Assembly: GCA_964492135.1 (NCBI GenBank)
Contig: CAZBJW010000008.1
Location: forward strand, 1-48,527
From: CAYGAW01 sp964492135
GTDB taxonomy: Bacteria; Chloroflexota; Anaerolineae; UBA7937; B3-Chlor
Direction of reading: 5' to 3'
Length of the DNA stretch: 48,527 bases
Shown in pieces: positions 41,177 through 48,527 of the stretch. Every line of letters starts with the position of its first letter. The stretch's first letter is position 1. A program made the position numbers and the translations under genes. Under the pieces are notes generated by a model, which worked only from the letters and a program-made list of their open reading frames with translations, was not told the origin of the DNA and searched no databases.

Positions 41177-42100
41177 CTAGGGGCTTTGCTCCTCTTGCCC
41201 GTATTTCTCGGTCACTCCTAGCCGGTCCAGCAGCGCCCCAAGATCTTGTGTCTGGCTGTCATCCATGTCGAGGAGAGGGCGGCGCACGTGTCCGGCAGGA
41301 AGTCCCAAGAGGCGAAGAGAGGCCTTCACCACGACAGGATTGGTGAGGCTGTAGAGCGCTGACATGAGGGGATAGTACCTGAAGAGTAGCTGTCTCGTGC
41401 GCTCCACGTCTTCCCAAGACCGCCATGGCTGGGATATCTCGCTCATCTCCTGCGGGATCACGTTGCCGCAAATGTTTGCGGTACCGTGTCCTCCCAGGGC
41501 AAGGGTGGGCACGATGAGACTAAAAGCTGGAGCATCGCAACACAGCAGGTTGAGCCTGTCGCCCGCTTGTCGCCGAATCTGAACCAGTTGGCTGACGTTG
41601 GCCATTGCTTCCTTGTCGGCCACGATGTTCGGTATCTCAGCCAGTGCGACGATTGTGGCCGGTTCGATGTTGACGCCAACCCGCCCGGGATTGTTGTAGA
41701 TGGCGATGGGAATGTCCACCGCTTCGGCTACAGCCTTGAAGTGCTCGTACAGGCCATCTTGTGAGGGTCTCAAATAGGGCGGCACCACCAGGAGAGCGCC
41801 ATCGGCACCCACACGCTGCGCGTACTGAGTAAGCTCGATGGTTTGCTTGGTGTTACCACAGGTGGTGCCCGCGAAGAGAGGCACCTTGCCCTCGCAGTAG
41901 GGCACTACGTCATGGAGAATGTCCCGCCGCTCATCCATGGTCAGAGCAGGAGATTCGCCTGTGGAGCCCATGAGCAGGATGCCGTCGGTCTTGTTCGCCA
42001 GGTGGAAATTGATCAGTTTCTGAAAGCCCTGGAAATCGACTTCATCGTCCTCGGTAAAGGGTGTGGGGATGGCCACCCACGAGCCTTCCGGTTTGATCAT
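41177..42100 (-). CDS. DapA-family aldolase
   Basis: A class I aldolase of 307 aa in the dihydrodipicolinate synthase/N-acetylneuraminate lyase superfamily. The ketoacid-binding GSTGE is at 45-49, Tyr in IAIYNNPGR (Y135) and the Schiff-base Lys is probably K163 (IVADKEAM). In true DapA the lysine lies in a KEAS-type context, so this is near that pattern; the YNNPGR sequence in place of YNVPSR is common in family members of other function (for example 4-hydroxy-2-oxoacid or sugar-acid aldolases). It begins an apparent run with the MFS gene. The true reaction is not settled. Confidence 0.82.
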   Translation of the reverse strand: MIKPEGSWVAIPTPFTEDDEVDFQGFQKLINFHLANKTDGILLMGSTGESPALTMDERRDILHDVVPYCEGKVPLFAGTTCGNTKQTIELTQYAQRVGADGALLVVPPYLRPSQDGLYEHFKAVAEAVDIPIAIYNNPGRVGVNIEPATIVALAEIPNIVADKEAMANVSQLVQIRRQAGDRLNLLCCDAPAFSLIVPTLALGGHGTANICGNVIPQEMSEISQPWRSWEDVERTRQLLFRYYPLMSALYSLTNPVVVKASLRLLGLPAGHVRRPLLDMDDSQTQDLGALLDRLGVTEKYGQEEQSP

Positions 42101-42145
42101 CGTAGCTACCTTCCTCCGCGTTCGCCCAGTCTCACCCGGCGTGGG

Positions 42146-42691
42146 CTACATACTGTCCTGATCTGCAGTTCCCCTCTGCTCCAATTCCTGGGGTCGGATT
42201 ACGAGGACAGGGACGGTGGTGCCTCGCAAGACCTTCTCCGTCACACTCCCAAACACCCAGCGCCTGATTCCGCTGGCGCCGTGGCTGCACATGATTATGA
42301 GATCCATGTTCTCTTTGTCGGCGAAGTCAATGATCTCTTCTGCGGGATCGCCCATCAAGACCTGGGAGTGCACATTCAGTCCCTGCTCTCGCAACATGCC
42401 CTCGGCCTTCCTTGCGGAGCGCCGTGCCTCGTCCACAGCGCTGGCGATCTCCTGGTCTCGATAGATGGGATGGCGAGCGATGTGAGCATCTTCGGGAGTT
42501 TCGGGCACAGCGATCGGCATCTCCGGGACAGCAGCCCGGAAGGCGGTTCCGGATCTGCCGGCGGGCGCATCTATCACTTGCAGGATGAAGAGTTCACCAC
42601 CCGTCTTTGCCGCCAGTTCTTGTACGTAGGGAAAGACCGCTCGCTGCGCCAAGTCGGAACCGTCACAAGGAACAAGAATCTTCTTGATCAT
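42146..42691 (-). CDS. Universal stress protein (UspA family)
   Basis: A 181-aa single-Usp-domain protein. MIKKILVPCDGSDLAQRAVFPYV is the first strand and helix, and the ATP-binding loop is IIMCSHGASGIRRWVFGSVTEKVLRGTTVPVLVIRP (G-x2-G-x9-G-S type). ATP-binding USPs act as small cytoplasmic stress or regulatory proteins. It carries an insertion of about 30 residues around 55-85. It lies 45 bases upstream of the DapA-family gene on the same strand and so probably shares the transcript. Confidence 0.88.
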   Translation of the reverse strand: MIKKILVPCDGSDLAQRAVFPYVQELAAKTGGELFILQVIDAPAGRSGTAFRAAVPEMPIAVPETPEDAHIARHPIYRDQEIASAVDEARRSARKAEGMLREQGLNVHSQVLMGDPAEEIIDFADKENMDLIIMCSHGASGIRRWVFGSVTEKVLRGTTVPVLVIRPQELEQRGTADQDSM

Positions 42692-42834
42692 CAGTCCCTC
42701 TCTTTCTGCACGGCTCGCTTGTTACCCGGTGAGCCTCGGGTTAACCCTCCGCCCGGGCATCGCACCGGCAAAGCATCCCCTTTCATGTTGCCCGGTGCTC
42801 ATGATTCGAACACACGTGCCTGGCGTTAGCTGAC

Positions 42835-43797
42835 CTAGCCGCTCCCCGTTCCTGCGGGAGCTGCCCGCACACGTTGCTCGGGGTCAGTCACCGTGCGCAG
42901 CCAGTTTGCCACCGTCATAACGCCGAATACAGTGACCGCAATCGCTATCCCGGGAAAGGTTACCAGCCACCAGGCGATGGTTATATATTGCCGCCCATCG
43001 GCGATCATGAGCCCCCAGGACGACTCCGGGGGCTGAATACCAAACCCTAGAAAGCTTAAGCTGGCCTCAGCCAGAATGATACGGGCTAGCTCCAAAGTGA
43101 TCAGTGTTAGTACTGGTGAGATCAGGTTGGGAAAGGCATGGCGGAACATGATACGGAAGTCGCCAGCACCGATCACGCGTGCAGCGTCTATGTAGTCTTT
43201 TTCGCGTATGGTCAGCATGATACCTCGCGTGATGCGAGCGAAGACCATCCACCCGTTGATGGAGAGGACGATGATGATATTCCTCGCACTCGGCCCGATC
43301 ATGGCCATGATAACCAAGGCCAACAGCAAACCCGGGAAGGCAGTCTGGGTGTCCACAATGCGCATGATGATGTCATCAACGCGCCCGCCATAGTAACCCG
43401 ATATCAGCCCCATGACTATGCCCACGGTCCCCGCGATTGCGATCACTCCTATCCCGACCGTCATGGAGACACGGGCTCCCCAAATCACACGACTCAGGAT
43501 GTCCCGTCCTTGCTGATCCGTTCCCAGGATGTATCGCGCTCCTTCCTCATTGACGAAGGCGGGCGGCTTGAGGCGCTGGCCTATGAAGCCGGCCGCGGGA
43601 TCGTGAGGAGAGATCAGTGGCGCGAGAACCGCCGATCCGACGATCACGAACACTATGATTGCGCCAGCAAGTGCCACCCTGTCCCTGAGCAGATCACGCC
43701 CCAAACGGATCAGCCCGCGCCAGCGCCATAGGGGGTCTTCTACATAGGCAACAGCCGTCTCGTCGAAGGCGAATTCCCTGTCTGCCATCTCCGCCAT
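42835..43797 (-). CDS. Dipeptide/nickel-type ABC transporter permease (DppC-like)
   Basis: Membrane subunit of 320 aa. A cytoplasmic N-terminus (about 1-40) is followed by a first helix (GAIIVFVIVGSAVLAPLISP) and a conserved NH2-terminal OppC-type domain (ILGTDQQGRDILSRVIWGARVSMTVGIG). The coupling region is VIGAGDFRIMFRHAFPNLISPVL. Typical DppC length. It is the last gene of the set A-B-C, 43 bases after the partner. No DppD/DppF ATPase lies next to the trio in this window. Confidence 0.92.
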   Translation of the reverse strand: MAEMADREFAFDETAVAYVEDPLWRWRGLIRLGRDLLRDRVALAGAIIVFVIVGSAVLAPLISPHDPAAGFIGQRLKPPAFVNEEGARYILGTDQQGRDILSRVIWGARVSMTVGIGVIAIAGTVGIVMGLISGYYGGRVDDIIMRIVDTQTAFPGLLLALVIMAMIGPSARNIIIVLSINGWMVFARITRGIMLTIREKDYIDAARVIGAGDFRIMFRHAFPNLISPVLTLITLELARIILAEASLSFLGFGIQPPESSWGLMIADGRQYITIAWWLVTFPGIAIAVTVFGVMTVANWLRTVTDPEQRVRAAPAGTGSG

Positions 43798-43840
43798 CTT
43801 CCTAGTCCTTTCTTGAGAATGTGAGAGGCTCTATCAGCGC

Positions 43841-44767
43841 CTAGGCCAGTCTGACGCGGGGATCCAGAGCGGCATAAATGAAGTCAATGCTGATATTCAT
43901 GACTACCACAATCAGAGCTACCACAAAGACGTCTGCCTGGATCAAGGTCAGGTCGCGGCGTTCTATGGCTTGCATTGCCAGGTTGCCGAAACCTGGCCAG
44001 GCAAAGACCGTCTCCACCACTATGGTGTAGCCTGCCAACATACGTGTTAGCTCCCAAGCAGCGAGCGTCACGATAGGGATGCTGGCGTTCTTCAATGCGT
44101 GGCCCATGATGATCTTCTCTTCCGTAAGACCCTTGGCTCTGGCCGTCATCATGTAGACCCTGTGCATCTCGTCCATCATGCTGGTACGGACGATCTGGGT
44201 GATGCGCCCCCAAGGCCGAGCGGCCAAAGTTATGGCCGGCAACACCAAGTGCCTCCACGAGCCATACCCTGACGTAAAGAAGAGATGAATGACCACTGCG
44301 AAGACAAGAATCAACATCAGGCCGAGCCAGAAATCTGGAATGCACACCCCGATCAATGAAAAGCTCGTGGTCACCTTGTCAAGCCACGAGCGTGGCCTGA
44401 GGGCGGCAAGAATCCCCAAGGGCAGGGAGGCCAGGACCGCCAGCGTGATGGCTGTGAAACAGAGCAGCAAGGTGGCTGGCATCCTTTCGAGAACCAAGGT
44501 CATCGCCGGGGTGCGCTGCCACAGGGAATCGCCGAAGTCTCCTCTAGCTGCGTCCTTGGCCCAATTCCAGAACTGAACCCATAGAGGGTCATTGAAGCCC
44601 ATCGCGTCCCGAAACGCTTCTACTTGCTCTTCGGTTGCCTCCAAGGGCAGCATCATCCTGGCGGGGTCCCCTATGGCGCGCGTGACGACGAATACTACCA
44701 CGGAAACCCCCACGAGGACGAGGATGGACTGCAGCAACCGTCTGATCAAATACGCGGTGATGGTCAT
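43841..44767 (-). CDS. Dipeptide/nickel-type ABC transporter permease (DppB-like)
   Basis: Membrane subunit of 308 aa, first of the permease pair. TAYLIRRLLQSILVLVGVSVVVFVVTRAIGDPARMMLP is the DppB start. The coupling loop is RVYMMTARAKGLTEEKIIMGHALKNASIPIVTL. The ATG at 44767 is preferred to a GTG three bases earlier because AAAGGGGGTG stands immediately before it. It follows the binding-protein gene by about 65 bases, with a hairpin between them. Confidence 0.92.
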   Translation of the reverse strand: MTITAYLIRRLLQSILVLVGVSVVVFVVTRAIGDPARMMLPLEATEEQVEAFRDAMGFNDPLWVQFWNWAKDAARGDFGDSLWQRTPAMTLVLERMPATLLLCFTAITLAVLASLPLGILAALRPRSWLDKVTTSFSLIGVCIPDFWLGLMLILVFAVVIHLFFTSGYGSWRHLVLPAITLAARPWGRITQIVRTSMMDEMHRVYMMTARAKGLTEEKIIMGHALKNASIPIVTLAAWELTRMLAGYTIVVETVFAWPGFGNLAMQAIERRDLTLIQADVFVVALIVVVMNISIDFIYAALDPRVRLA

Positions 44768-44793
44768 CACCCCCTTTCATGGGTTGTCTGGGC

Positions 44794-44809
44794 GGGGCGG
44801 ACACGCCCC
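44794..44809 (-). promoter_or_regulatory. Hairpin between binding-protein and permease genes
   Basis: GGGGCG (44794-44799) and CGCCCC (44804-44809) form a stem with a four-base loop, next to a run of ten C (44806-44815). No T-tract follows. Such elements often protect or partly terminate the upstream transcript, giving more binding protein than permease. The homopolymer may also be an assembly-sensitive site. Confidence 0.5.
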
Positions 44810-44834
44810 CCCCCCACCGGTTGTGCGGGGCCGA

Positions 44835-46430
44835 TTAGACGACGGTCAAATACATCACCAGGATTCGACCATCAACACGAGGCGTCCACTGCAGACCCGC
44901 GCTGAGGCCATAGATGTCGTCCAGGTTGAGCAGGAAGATGCAGGCTGCCTCATCATAAATGATCTGCACGGCCTCGTGGTACATATCTTCTCGCTCTTCT
45001 GGATCGGTCTCCGTCCTGGCAGTGGTGACCAACTCGTCCACCCGGGGATTACCGTACGCGGATTGTCCGCCTGGTTCCATACCCTCGGTCGTAAACAAGA
45101 CAGAGAGAGTACGATCGGCATCGAACAGGCTGTTGTCATGGGAGGAGAACTGCAGGTCGGGAGCCGCATCTGCACCAGCGAACAGCAGGTCGAGCCATTG
45201 TGACCATTCCACAATCTGCACATCGACATTCAGGCCAACGGCCTCCCACTGTGTGGCCAGAGCCTCCACCAACTCCTTGTCCTTCAACCATCTTCCGGAC
45301 TCGCCGACGAACTGCAAGGTTGCCCCTGTGGCGCCGGCCTCTTCCAGAAGTCGCATCGCTTCCTCGGGGTCGTAAGGATACGCCGTAACGTCGGGGTTGT
45401 AGCCGAAGTGAGCCGGCGTCAGGATTTGCCCCTCCGCTACTGCTGCATAGCCACTGTACAGGCTGTCCGCCAGGGCCTCTTTGTCTATGGCGTAGTTGAG
45501 AGCCTGACGAACCCGCAGGTCGTTCAACGGTGGTGTGAGGGTGTTGATCCTGACCCACGGGAACTCGATTCCGTGAACAGAAGCTGAGTTGGGCACTTGA
45601 GCCAGATATTCGGGTATCAAGTGCCGGACCAGGTCAACCTCACCCGCCTGTAGCGCCGCTGCGGCAGTGGCAGTCTCTTCGATGGGTCTGATGGTCACAG
45701 AGCCGATGCTGGGCGCTCCACCCCAGTAGTCCTCGTTCGCCTCCAGGGTGACGTGGTCGCCTCTCATCCACTCCACGAACTTGTAGGGCCCGGTGCCGAC
45801 AGGGCTATTGCCGAACTCCTCCGGATTCTCCTCAGTGTAAACTGGCGGGACTATGTTCAGCCAGGTGAGGCGGGACAGCAGGATCGGATCTGGACCTACG
45901 GTAAAGATGTCCACGGTGTAGTCGTCAACCGCCTGCGCGCCGCTGATCGTGGCGACGAACGAGAAGATCTCCGAGTGGAAATCTGGGTCGATCATCCTGT
46001 CCGCACTGTAGGCGACAGCCTCAGCGTTGAAAGGCTCTCCATTGTGGAACTCGACGTCCTGTCGCAATTTGAAGCGCCACGTTGTCTCGTCAATCTGCTC
46101 CCAGGACTCGGCCAGCGATGGCCCTAGCTCCCCCGTCTCCGGGTCGCGGACTACCAACATCTCGTAGATGTTATCGTTGACCGCTCGTGCGTTCCCGTCA
46201 TCGGGATACTGGGGATCCAGAGTAGACGGGTCGCCGCCGACGACTATGACGATCGAGCCAGTCGGTCCCGATGGGGGAACAGTCGCCTCGGGGGGCGTCG
46301 TGGCCTCAGGAGGCGTGGTGGCCTCAGGGGGCGTGGTGGCCTCAGGAGGCGCTGCCGGTGTGCCGCAGGCGCTCGCCAGCAGCGGCACGAGTAGCATCGC
46401 GATGACTAGTATGGTGACCTTCGACTTCAC
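44835..46430 (-). CDS. Peptide/nickel-type ABC transporter binding lipoprotein (DppA-like)
   Basis: Extracytoplasmic solute-binding protein of 531 aa (family 5). The start is GTG 46430 behind GGAGGAAACGAAA. A lipobox LLASAC (C22) ends the signal sequence. A linker follows with four tandem PPEATT/PPEATV units. The mature domain starts near GSIVIVVGGDPSTLDPQYPDDGNARAV and contains LAESWEQIDETTWRFKLRQDVEFHNGEPFNAEAVAYSADR, standard for this family. The ligand could be a peptide or another small solute; the neighbouring oxidoreductase and molybdenum enzyme suggest a catabolic compound. Confidence 0.9.
   Translation of the reverse strand: MKSKVTILVIAMLLVPLLASACGTPAAPPEATTPPEATTPPEATTPPEATVPPSGPTGSIVIVVGGDPSTLDPQYPDDGNARAVNDNIYEMLVVRDPETGELGPSLAESWEQIDETTWRFKLRQDVEFHNGEPFNAEAVAYSADRMIDPDFHSEIFSFVATISGAQAVDDYTVDIFTVGPDPILLSRLTWLNIVPPVYTEENPEEFGNSPVGTGPYKFVEWMRGDHVTLEANEDYWGGAPSIGSVTIRPIEETATAAAALQAGEVDLVRHLIPEYLAQVPNSASVHGIEFPWVRINTLTPPLNDLRVRQALNYAIDKEALADSLYSGYAAVAEGQILTPAHFGYNPDVTAYPYDPEEAMRLLEEAGATGATLQFVGESGRWLKDKELVEALATQWEAVGLNVDVQIVEWSQWLDLLFAGADAAPDLQFSSHDNSLFDADRTLSVLFTTEGMEPGGQSAYGNPRVDELVTTARTETDPEEREDMYHEAVQIIYDEAACIFLLNLDDIYGLSAGLQWTPRVDGRILVMYLTVV
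46282..46351 (-). repeat. Tandem 18-base repeats coding PPEATT
   Basis: About four copies of a unit of the form ACGCCTCCTGAGGCCACC on the minus strand, nearly identical except for single changes, coding Pro-Pro-Glu-Ala-Thr-Thr just after the lipobox. They lengthen the tether of the lipoprotein; the copy number is likely variable. Confidence 0.85.
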
Positions 46431-46543
46431 TTTCGTTTCCTCCTTGTTCGGTCTAAAGACTTTGCTCTACTTTCTGTGTGTCTGTCTTCTGATCTTGGCG
46501 TGATCTCTCGTCTCACCTCCCTTCTCTGCCGGTCGTCTGATGA

Positions 46544-46572
46544 GTGTAAGAATACTGGTCAGTCGGTGTCAA
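46544..46572 (-). promoter_or_regulatory. Promoter of the binding-protein/permease genes
   Basis: Minus strand: TTGACA (complement of 46567-46572), 17-base spacer, TTACAC (complement of 46544-46549). It lies just after the stop of the FAD-dependent oxidoreductase gene, so the transporter has its own promoter. The leader is about 110 bases. Confidence 0.7.
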
Positions 46573-46581
46573 GAGACATCG

Positions 46582-47868
46582 TTATGCCACCTTCTGGGCA
46601 AAGAAGCCGCTCAGACCCGCCTCAGCCACGCGGGCTTCGATGTCCTTGACATCTATGGTGTAGAGGCCTCGTTCCTTCATACGGTCGAAATAGACGGAGC
46701 CCGAGAAGGTGAATTTCTTGAACATACCCTCCTCCGTCCCCATCTCCTCCTTGACATAGGCGATCATATCGCCGACGCATAGACTGCGAGGTAGCACCAC
46801 CAGCTCCCTGCCCAGCGCGTATCTCACAGCGTTGTGACCGGCCAGGGTACCGGTGGAAATAGCTTCAGTAATGCCGACCAGCATCCCCGCCTTCTCACCG
46901 CCGCAGAACAGGTTATCAAGACCTTCCACCTTGAGATGATTGTCCCGTGGCGACATGGCCAGAAAGCGGATTGAATTTCCAATTCCTCCCGAGTAGGGGT
47001 CCTCGAATCGTGCGTTCTCAAGCCCTGGGATCTGGCGCAACTCTTCCAGCGGGTAGAAGGGACTCATCAGCTTCGCGTGCCCGGTGTCGAGGAGGATGAC
47101 GTTCTCCGCGAACTCAGCGAGCGCATATTGCTGGCAACTCTTGATGGCCAGCAGCTTCTCCTTCTTCTTAGCTACCTCTTTAGGCAACGGGATGACCGAC
47201 ACGCCTGTCCGCTCAAGCTCACGCACGATGCCCTTGTCCAGCGAGTCCTTGTTCAATTTGCAGGAACCGCTCATGGATCCGTAGGAACCGCCGACTCTCT
47301 TGGCTTTCGTCTCGTGAATGCCGGCTCGTCCAGCAATGCTCACTCTGCCGCCAAAGGTAGGGCACCTGGTGATGCACATCGCGCATCCATTGCCATACTT
47401 ACGGCAATTGCCCTGAGGGCCCATAGTGCCGGTGGTTTCTACGAAGACGTCCCCTTCAAACCGTTGTCCGCCTTCCAGCTCTACGAACTCGATCTTGCCC
47501 TCGGCAACCTCCACATTAGTGGCCCGGGCCACGGTCCAGATCTCTATGTGCTTTTCCTGAAGATGCCGCCGGACGACGGGCTCCATCAGCGCCACGTCGT
47601 ACAGGCTGGCGTGCTTGTGGCCAGGGAATTCCATATTCGCATGTCTCGCGCAATCGTCAGTCAGCTTGAAGAGATCACCGCCACCCAGGGCTATCATCTC
47701 CTCGGCCGCTGTGAACCGCCCATTGTTGCGCATGATTCCACCCACCTGGCCCGCGCCCAACAGCGAGTCTGCTCGCTCCAGGAGGACGACCTCTGCGCCG
47801 GCCTGCTTGGCAGACAGGGCGGCTGCACATCCGGCCCAGCCTCCACCAACGATGATAACTCTTGACAT
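46582..47868 (-). CDS. FAD-dependent oxidoreductase
   Basis: A 428-aa flavoprotein. The dinucleotide-binding start is IIVGGGWAGCAAALSAKQAGAEVVLLERA (G-x-G-x2-G, Glu at the end of strand 2). GIGNSIRFLAM and FCGGEKAGMLVGITEAISTGTLAGHNA near the C-terminus form the second FAD-binding part, as in GidA/TrmFO-related and fumarate-reductase-like proteins. CRKYGNGCAMCITRCPTFGGR (about 154-174) is a Cys-rich stretch that might bind a metal cluster, and MSGSCKLNK follows. It is not a tRNA-modifying GidA by length or motif. It lies next to the molybdenum-hydroxylase gene. Substrate unknown. Confidence 0.83.
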   Translation of the reverse strand: MSRVIIVGGGWAGCAAALSAKQAGAEVVLLERADSLLGAGQVGGIMRNNGRFTAAEEMIALGGGDLFKLTDDCARHANMEFPGHKHASLYDVALMEPVVRRHLQEKHIEIWTVARATNVEVAEGKIEFVELEGGQRFEGDVFVETTGTMGPQGNCRKYGNGCAMCITRCPTFGGRVSIAGRAGIHETKAKRVGGSYGSMSGSCKLNKDSLDKGIVRELERTGVSVIPLPKEVAKKKEKLLAIKSCQQYALAEFAENVILLDTGHAKLMSPFYPLEELRQIPGLENARFEDPYSGGIGNSIRFLAMSPRDNHLKVEGLDNLFCGGEKAGMLVGITEAISTGTLAGHNAVRYALGRELVVLPRSLCVGDMIAYVKEEMGTEEGMFKKFTFSGSVYFDRMKERGLYTIDVKDIEARVAEAGLSGFFAQKVA

Positions 47869-47904
47869 TTGTACTCCCCTTTCTGGCCCTCGATAGTATC
47901 GGCC

Positions 47905-48527
47905 CTAGCTTGGTATAACCTGAGCACCCCCTGCGTGGGCCTGCTGCCTCTGGAGCACATCGCCAGACTCGAGCGCCGCCCGTATTCTGGCCGGTGTGGC
48001 TGGTAGGCTGCGAATGCGCACGCTGACCGCGTCGTAGATGGCATTGAGAATAGCCGGGGTCAGAGGCACAGTCGCTACCTCCGAGATCCCCTTGGCACCT
48101 AGAGGTCCCGTGGGGTCGGGTTTCTCTACGATGATGGTGCGGATGAGCGGTGCATCGGACATCCGCGCTACGCCGAGATCACGGTAGGTGCGGGCCTGGG
48201 GTATGCTTCTGTCCAACGGGTATTCTTCGGACAGAGCGAACCCTTGCGCCATCAGGCAGCTGCCTTCGATCTGGCCTTCGATCTTCTGGGGGTTGATGGC
48301 CGTGCCCACATCGTGAGCAGCCAGCACTTTCAGCACCCTCACGTTCCCTGTCTCGGGGTCTACCTCCACCGCGGCCACCTGGGTAGTGTATGCGTAGCCC
48401 GGATAGTTTCGGTACTTCTCTGGCGCCACGCTCTTCCGACCTTCGGTGTCCGCGAGGGCGAAGGTCTGGGGAGCGATGTAGACGTGGCTGGCCTCCAGCT
48501 TCTCTCCCCTGTCGGCCAGTCTTTCTT
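47905..48527 (-). CDS. Molybdenum hydroxylase large subunit, 3' part
   Basis: C-terminal part of a xanthine-dehydrogenase-type molybdopterin-binding subunit, cut by the window end. The frame stays open to 48527; the GTG at about 48429 is an internal codon, not the start. Visible features: EASHVYIAPQTF, then YAYTTQVAAVEVDPETGNVRVLKVLAAHDVGTAINPQKIEGQIEGS, LGVARMSDAPLIRTIIVEK, and GPLGAKGISEVATVPLTPAILNAIYDAV, which contains the G-x-K-G-x-x-E region with the catalytic Glu of the family. The enzyme hydroxylates N-heterocycles or aldehydes. The upstream FAD and iron-sulfur subunits would lie beyond the window. Confidence 0.88.
   Translation of the reverse strand, partial: ERLADRGEKLEASHVYIAPQTFALADTEGRKSVAPEKYRNYPGYAYTTQVAAVEVDPETGNVRVLKVLAAHDVGTAINPQKIEGQIEGSCLMAQGFALSEEYPLDRSIPQARTYRDLGVARMSDAPLIRTIIVEKPDPTGPLGAKGISEVATVPLTPAILNAIYDAVSVRIRSLPATPARIRAALESGDVLQRQQAHAGGAQVIPS

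Noticed and set aside
42790..42830. ATTCGAA stretch resembling a tRNA T-loop
   Set aside because: No cloverleaf can be formed with flanking bases.
47077..47865. 262-aa plus-strand frame across the FAD oxidoreductase gene
   Set aside because: Antisense shadow; no motif.

Overview
The window looks like a chromosomal stretch of a GC-rich, probably anaerobic bacterium. A Chloroflexota (Anaerolineae-like) metagenome-type genome is my best guess. Reasons are an orphan Flp-type pilin starting with the EEGQGMVEYALI signature, a GAF/NarL-type histidine kinase behind a double-Xre regulator, an ECF sigma/FecR-type pair, a T-box isoleucine operon, and a ferredoxin-dependent 2-oxoacid oxidoreductase next to Aap- and Dpp-type transporters. 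This taxonomic call is inference. Only part of one gene is cut by the window (the right end). I see no rRNA, tRNA, CRISPR array or transposase.

Layout. 0-8.5 kb (mostly minus strand, gene-poor): a membrane-anchored alkaline-phosphatase-superfamily enzyme, a 51-aa Flp pilin, a CD-NTase-like nucleotidyltransferase, a zinc-ribbon/membrane protein split between two frames at a G6 run, a secreted HAF-repeat/FIMAH protein, a roughly 1.1-kb gap with two strong hairpins, a small membrane protein and a small MerR-type HTH. 8.7-12.8 kb: a complete four-gene polar amino-acid ABC transporter (order J-Q-M-P) with a promoter and a terminator. 13.1-15.8 kb: a GIY-YIG (DUF123-type) nuclease diverging from an EF-G-like GTPase. 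15.9-18.9 kb: a double-Xre regulator, a GAF histidine kinase and a TPR protein in one operon. 19-22.2 kb: a divergent promoter, a structured leader ending in an intrinsic terminator, then PHP phosphoesterase, PrsW protease and a FabF carrying an N-terminal zinc ribbon. 22.3-27.5 kb: a T-box leader controlling a double-GNAT protein, an AlaX-type editing protein and IleRS. 27.6-30.4 kb: a DksA/TraR zinc-finger protein, LspA, a RluD-family pseudouridine synthase and an MBL hydrolase. 30.4-36.3 kb: an unrecognised small protein, an alpha/beta hydrolase, then an ECF sigma-factor island (secreted helical-repeat protein, sigma factor, FecR-like membrane protein), a small zinc ribbon and a lone receiver-domain protein. 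36.3-42.7 kb (minus): 2-oxoacid:ferredoxin oxidoreductase with fused ferredoxin-alpha, beta and gamma subunits, a small unknown protein, an MFS exporter, a DapA-family aldolase and a universal stress protein. 42.8-48.5 kb (minus): Dpp-type permeases and binding protein without ATPases, an FAD-dependent oxidoreductase and the 3' part of a molybdenum hydroxylase large subunit.

The most interesting observation is in the ECF island. Two near-identical, identically spaced promoter-like elements (CGTATCCT, 14 bases, CGTTATGC) lie in front of the secreted repeat protein and in front of the FecR-like protein, flanking the sigma gene. The sigma gene itself has an ordinary housekeeping promoter. The simplest reading is a self-contained envelope-signalling regulon. 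Other leads are the structured terminator-bearing leader before the PHP/PrsW/FabF genes, the orphan CD-NTase next to a frame-split membrane protein, and the T-box operon joining acetyltransferases, trans-editing and IleRS.
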